Positions 61,881 to 64,000 of a stretch of DNA of 64,000 nt are shown in pieces. A model generated the notes under the pieces. It was not told the origin of the DNA and searched no databases. It saw nothing but the letters and a program-made list of their open reading frames with translations. Position 1 is the stretch's first letter. Every line of letters begins with the position of its first letter. The position numbers and the translations under genes are program-made. Origin of the DNA: Zhengitettix transpicula (lineage: Eukaryota; Arthropoda; Insecta; Orthoptera; Tetrigidae); NCBI GenBank assembly GCA_037074705.1, contig CM073591.1:73948532-74012531 (forward strand), written 5' to 3'.

Positions 61881-62414
61881 CGAGGGCGGGTAAATAAATA
61901 TTACCTCCATTTTTCTTTCCCATTAAATAAGTTACTTATGTCAAAAATTCTAATTTAGTGCGATTCATCAAACATTCCTCTCCAATCCGCTGCAGTAACA
62001 ACTTCCTAAGTCAACTGGTGGCTGAACTGCACCCTATTGCCAAATGAATGACATTGACGTACGTATTAAACAGCGTCCTGTTATTGAATTCTTAAATGCG
62101 GAAGGTGAAACGCCCATTCGCATACATGAAAGGCTGAAAAATGTATAAGATGATGCAACAGTTGACGTTAGCACTGTGATTGATTCGTCGCTGTAACAAA
62201 GCTGAAAACGACCATGCATCGATGGCTTAGGAAGCAAGATCACGCTTTTTACCGCAGCGGAATACGTGCCATTGTTAAAAGGTGGAAAAACAGTGGAAAA
62301 AATGAAGAAGACTATGTTGAAAAGTGGAAATTTAATCATTATTGTTGTGGTTTTTTTTGCCTTGACAAATAAATGAGGAAAAAATAGCAGGCAATACTTA
62401 TTGACACGCCCTCG
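61881..62414 (+). mobile_element. Internally deleted mariner element with TIRs and TA target duplication
   Basis: Left end CGAGGGCGGGTAAATAAATA from 61881. The right end, read inward on the minus strand from 62414, is CGAGGGCGTGTCAATAAGTA. The match continues through ATTACCT/ATTGCCT, about 27 bp with few mismatches. Both ends abut TA (61879-61880, 62415-62416), the mariner target. At 534 bp it is far shorter than an autonomous mariner (about 1.3 kb). Confidence 0.88.
62044..62378 (+). pseudogene. Mariner transposase remnant: N-terminal HTH fused to the C-terminus by deletion
   Basis: Plus-strand translation from ATG 62044 gives MNDIDVRIKQRPVIEFLNAE, then PIRIHERLKNV followed by an in-frame stop and DDATVDVSTV. 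This is the paired-like HTH domain of mariner/SETMAR-type transposases. At about 62250-62325 the C-terminal signature appears as FYRSGIRAIVKRWKN...EDYVEKW. The whole catalytic D,D34D domain between them is deleted. It cannot encode an active enzyme. Confidence 0.8.
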
Positions 62415-62859
62415 TAATATTATTTTCAATCTAACGTTACGCGAAATGCCACAATTTTTGGAATATGATGCACGGAATGATTGATATTTATTGCAAACAT
62501 TCCATAAAAGATAAAATAAGAATTAATCAAAGGCAATTAATCTTATTTTAATTTAGCGAAAAAATGAATATAACATATATAGTAATGTGTTATTCTATGA
62601 AGTTATACATATGAATTAATATACTATTTATTTTGATTTTCTAGAGACTAGAACAAAACTATTTGTATAAACTCCTGCTTACCGATAAAGTTTTTATTTT
62701 CCAAGAGAATCTATTGAAATGCTACTTTGAAACTTTGATATGAGTGTAGTTTGAAATTTTAAAGGTAAAGCCCGATCACGACCACCACCTGGAAAATTTC
62801 AAGTCGTTCGCAGATGTAGCTTATACATTGTATCGGCAATAACTTTGTCGCAGATATTA

Positions 62860-63240
62860 GTGTAGCTTTGATGTACCCCAGGGCGGAGTCCTCCAATTGC
62901 CTTGCCAAACAGCGCCCTGCTGACGGAAGCGATTTGCATTCGACGGACGAAAACAAACACGGAGGCTCCGACCAAGCTCTTAGCAGCTGCAGCTAATGGA
63001 AGTGGCTGCGTGTTTGCCGGCGATCCACACGCACGGAAACAGACAAAAACCGTGCACTTGTAGGCAGCAGCAGCCTGCCTTCGCTTTCATGTGAATATTC
63101 AAGCTCGGCCGAACGAATTCTTCGATGGGACTGTAACTTTTAATTTACATTGAGCATGTTTACTGTCGGATTTGTTTTCCATAGAAATTGTTTGCCGGGA
63201 GACGGGGAAAAAAATACATTTCAGTTCGTCCCTTCGTGAG
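62860..63240. other. GC-elevated island, possibly 5' regulatory
   Basis: Octamer ATTTGCAT (62932-62939), GCAGCTGCAGC, TTGCCGGCGATCCACACGCA. It lies upstream of exon A relative to the gene and could be promoter-proximal or an intronic element. Neither strand gives a signal-peptide exon. Confidence 0.35.
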
Positions 63241-63626
63241 GAATAAAATTCAGAACTCTCATATAATTATGATTCTTTAAATGATAACATATGAGAACGA
63301 TTGAAACGTATCACATCAATGCAGCTTAATGCTTTAACTTAACGCTTTAAATTAATTTATTTCTATTAATTATAAAACGCATATATTCTGAGAAAAATTA
63401 GGTTTTAAATATTTTCCTGTATCCGAGGCTAGGTAGAAGTATAGAAAGGCTAGTAGTTTTTACGCAACCTTGCACCTGGGAACTTAAATTATAGATAGAA
63501 AAAATTATAGATAGAAAAATTTGTTCTGAACACTTGTAATGTTAATAATAATAATTTCCAAAATTTATGTTGAAACAATTTTTTAAGAAGAAATCAATTA
63601 AAATATCAAATCAAGACATATCTGGT

Positions 63627-63700
63627 TTCACATCAAGATTTTCTCGGCTCCGATATCTCTCTTGATAAAAGAAACCTGATTCACATCAAGATTTTCTCGG
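63627..63700. repeat. Direct repeat, 21 bp, 53 bp apart
   Basis: A 21-bp word, TTCACATCAAGATTTTCTCG plus one further G, occurs identically at 63627-63647 and 63680-63700. No larger array. Confidence 0.75.
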
Positions 63701-64000
63701 TTGGGGTGGTACTACAGATGGTTTACTTCGGATCTTTTCAGTTTCTGTTCCTGCACTGTAAACCAGAACCATAGGATTACGTTTGCCAGTACGACTTTCC
63801 AGAACTCAATTCTTTGATGATTTCATTTCGTATGTGGATGAAAAGTGAGAGGTCATAAAGAATTCTGTGGGAGGCCACGCTATCTTTTATTCATAATCGC
63901 CTTTCCACGCGACTTTTAATCCACGTAAAAGTAGTCTTAATACCACCTTTAACTTGGTGTGGCTCGTGCTAAAGAGTTCGTCCCTAAGCTTCTTTCGCGT

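Larger units (their letters stand above)
55778..64000. other. AT-rich region upstream of exon A
   Basis: Upstream intron or 5' flank of the gene. Besides the family B repeats, mariner remnant, direct repeat and GC-rich island listed, I see no coding exon; in particular no signal-peptide or early MG1 exon on the minus strand. Confidence 0.55.

Overview
This is an AT-rich, intron-rich animal window, most likely from a large hemimetabolous-insect type genome. The placement rests on the AT-rich background, a roughly 30-kb intron, dense mixed transposable-element remnants (Jockey-type and other non-LTR elements, hAT, mariner, tRNA-derived SINEs, hammerhead-like repeats) and (TA)n microsatellites. 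It is not bacterial: there are no operons or ribosome-binding sites, and nearly all ORFs over 60 codons are chance. A polyneopteran source (cockroach, termite or stick-insect type) is a guess.

The one gene I can support lies on the minus strand. Five coding exons (55150-54977, 24891-24766, 24685-24420, 22393-22109, 21013-20823) have good splice sites, matching phases and a continuous translation. They encode an N-terminal part of an alpha-2-macroglobulin/complement-superfamily protein: end of MG1, MG2, a shortened middle part, then MG5- and MG6-like segments. The W-x-S-x-S-x-C-Y-L and S-T-C-P-C motifs make a CPAMD8-like protein the best match. The signal-peptide exon(s) lie upstream of 55150, and the remaining macroglobulin, thioester and C-terminal exons lie downstream of 20823. 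I could not find either in the window. The first intron in view is about 30.1 kb; the others are 80 bp, 2.0 kb and 1.1 kb. A possible extra ORF (22885-23113) sits in the 2.0-kb intron.

Layout: 1-20822 is downstream of the last recognised exon. It holds a nested hAT element (1546-3232, containing a Jockey RT fragment and a retroposed repeat), tRNA-derived SINEs, a fossil DDE transposase, a diverged 260-bp duplication and several GC-rich islands. 20823-24891 is the compact exon cluster. 24892-54976 is the giant intron, with a 31-bp tandem array, hammerhead-like repeats, several copies of an unnamed poly-A-tailed retroposed repeat, a non-LTR RT fragment, a hAT MITE and five GC-rich non-coding islands. 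54977-55150 is the MG1/MG2 exon, with a near-full-length retroposed repeat inserted just upstream. 55200-64000 is intron or 5' flank with more repeats, a deleted mariner (61881-62414) and another GC-rich island.

The most interesting non-gene signal is a dispersed repeat group with a CTGANGA...GAAA core, paired stem-II arms that differ in sequence between copies, and in the best copy (26355-26400) a complementary stem I. This is the architecture of a minimal hammerhead ribozyme.
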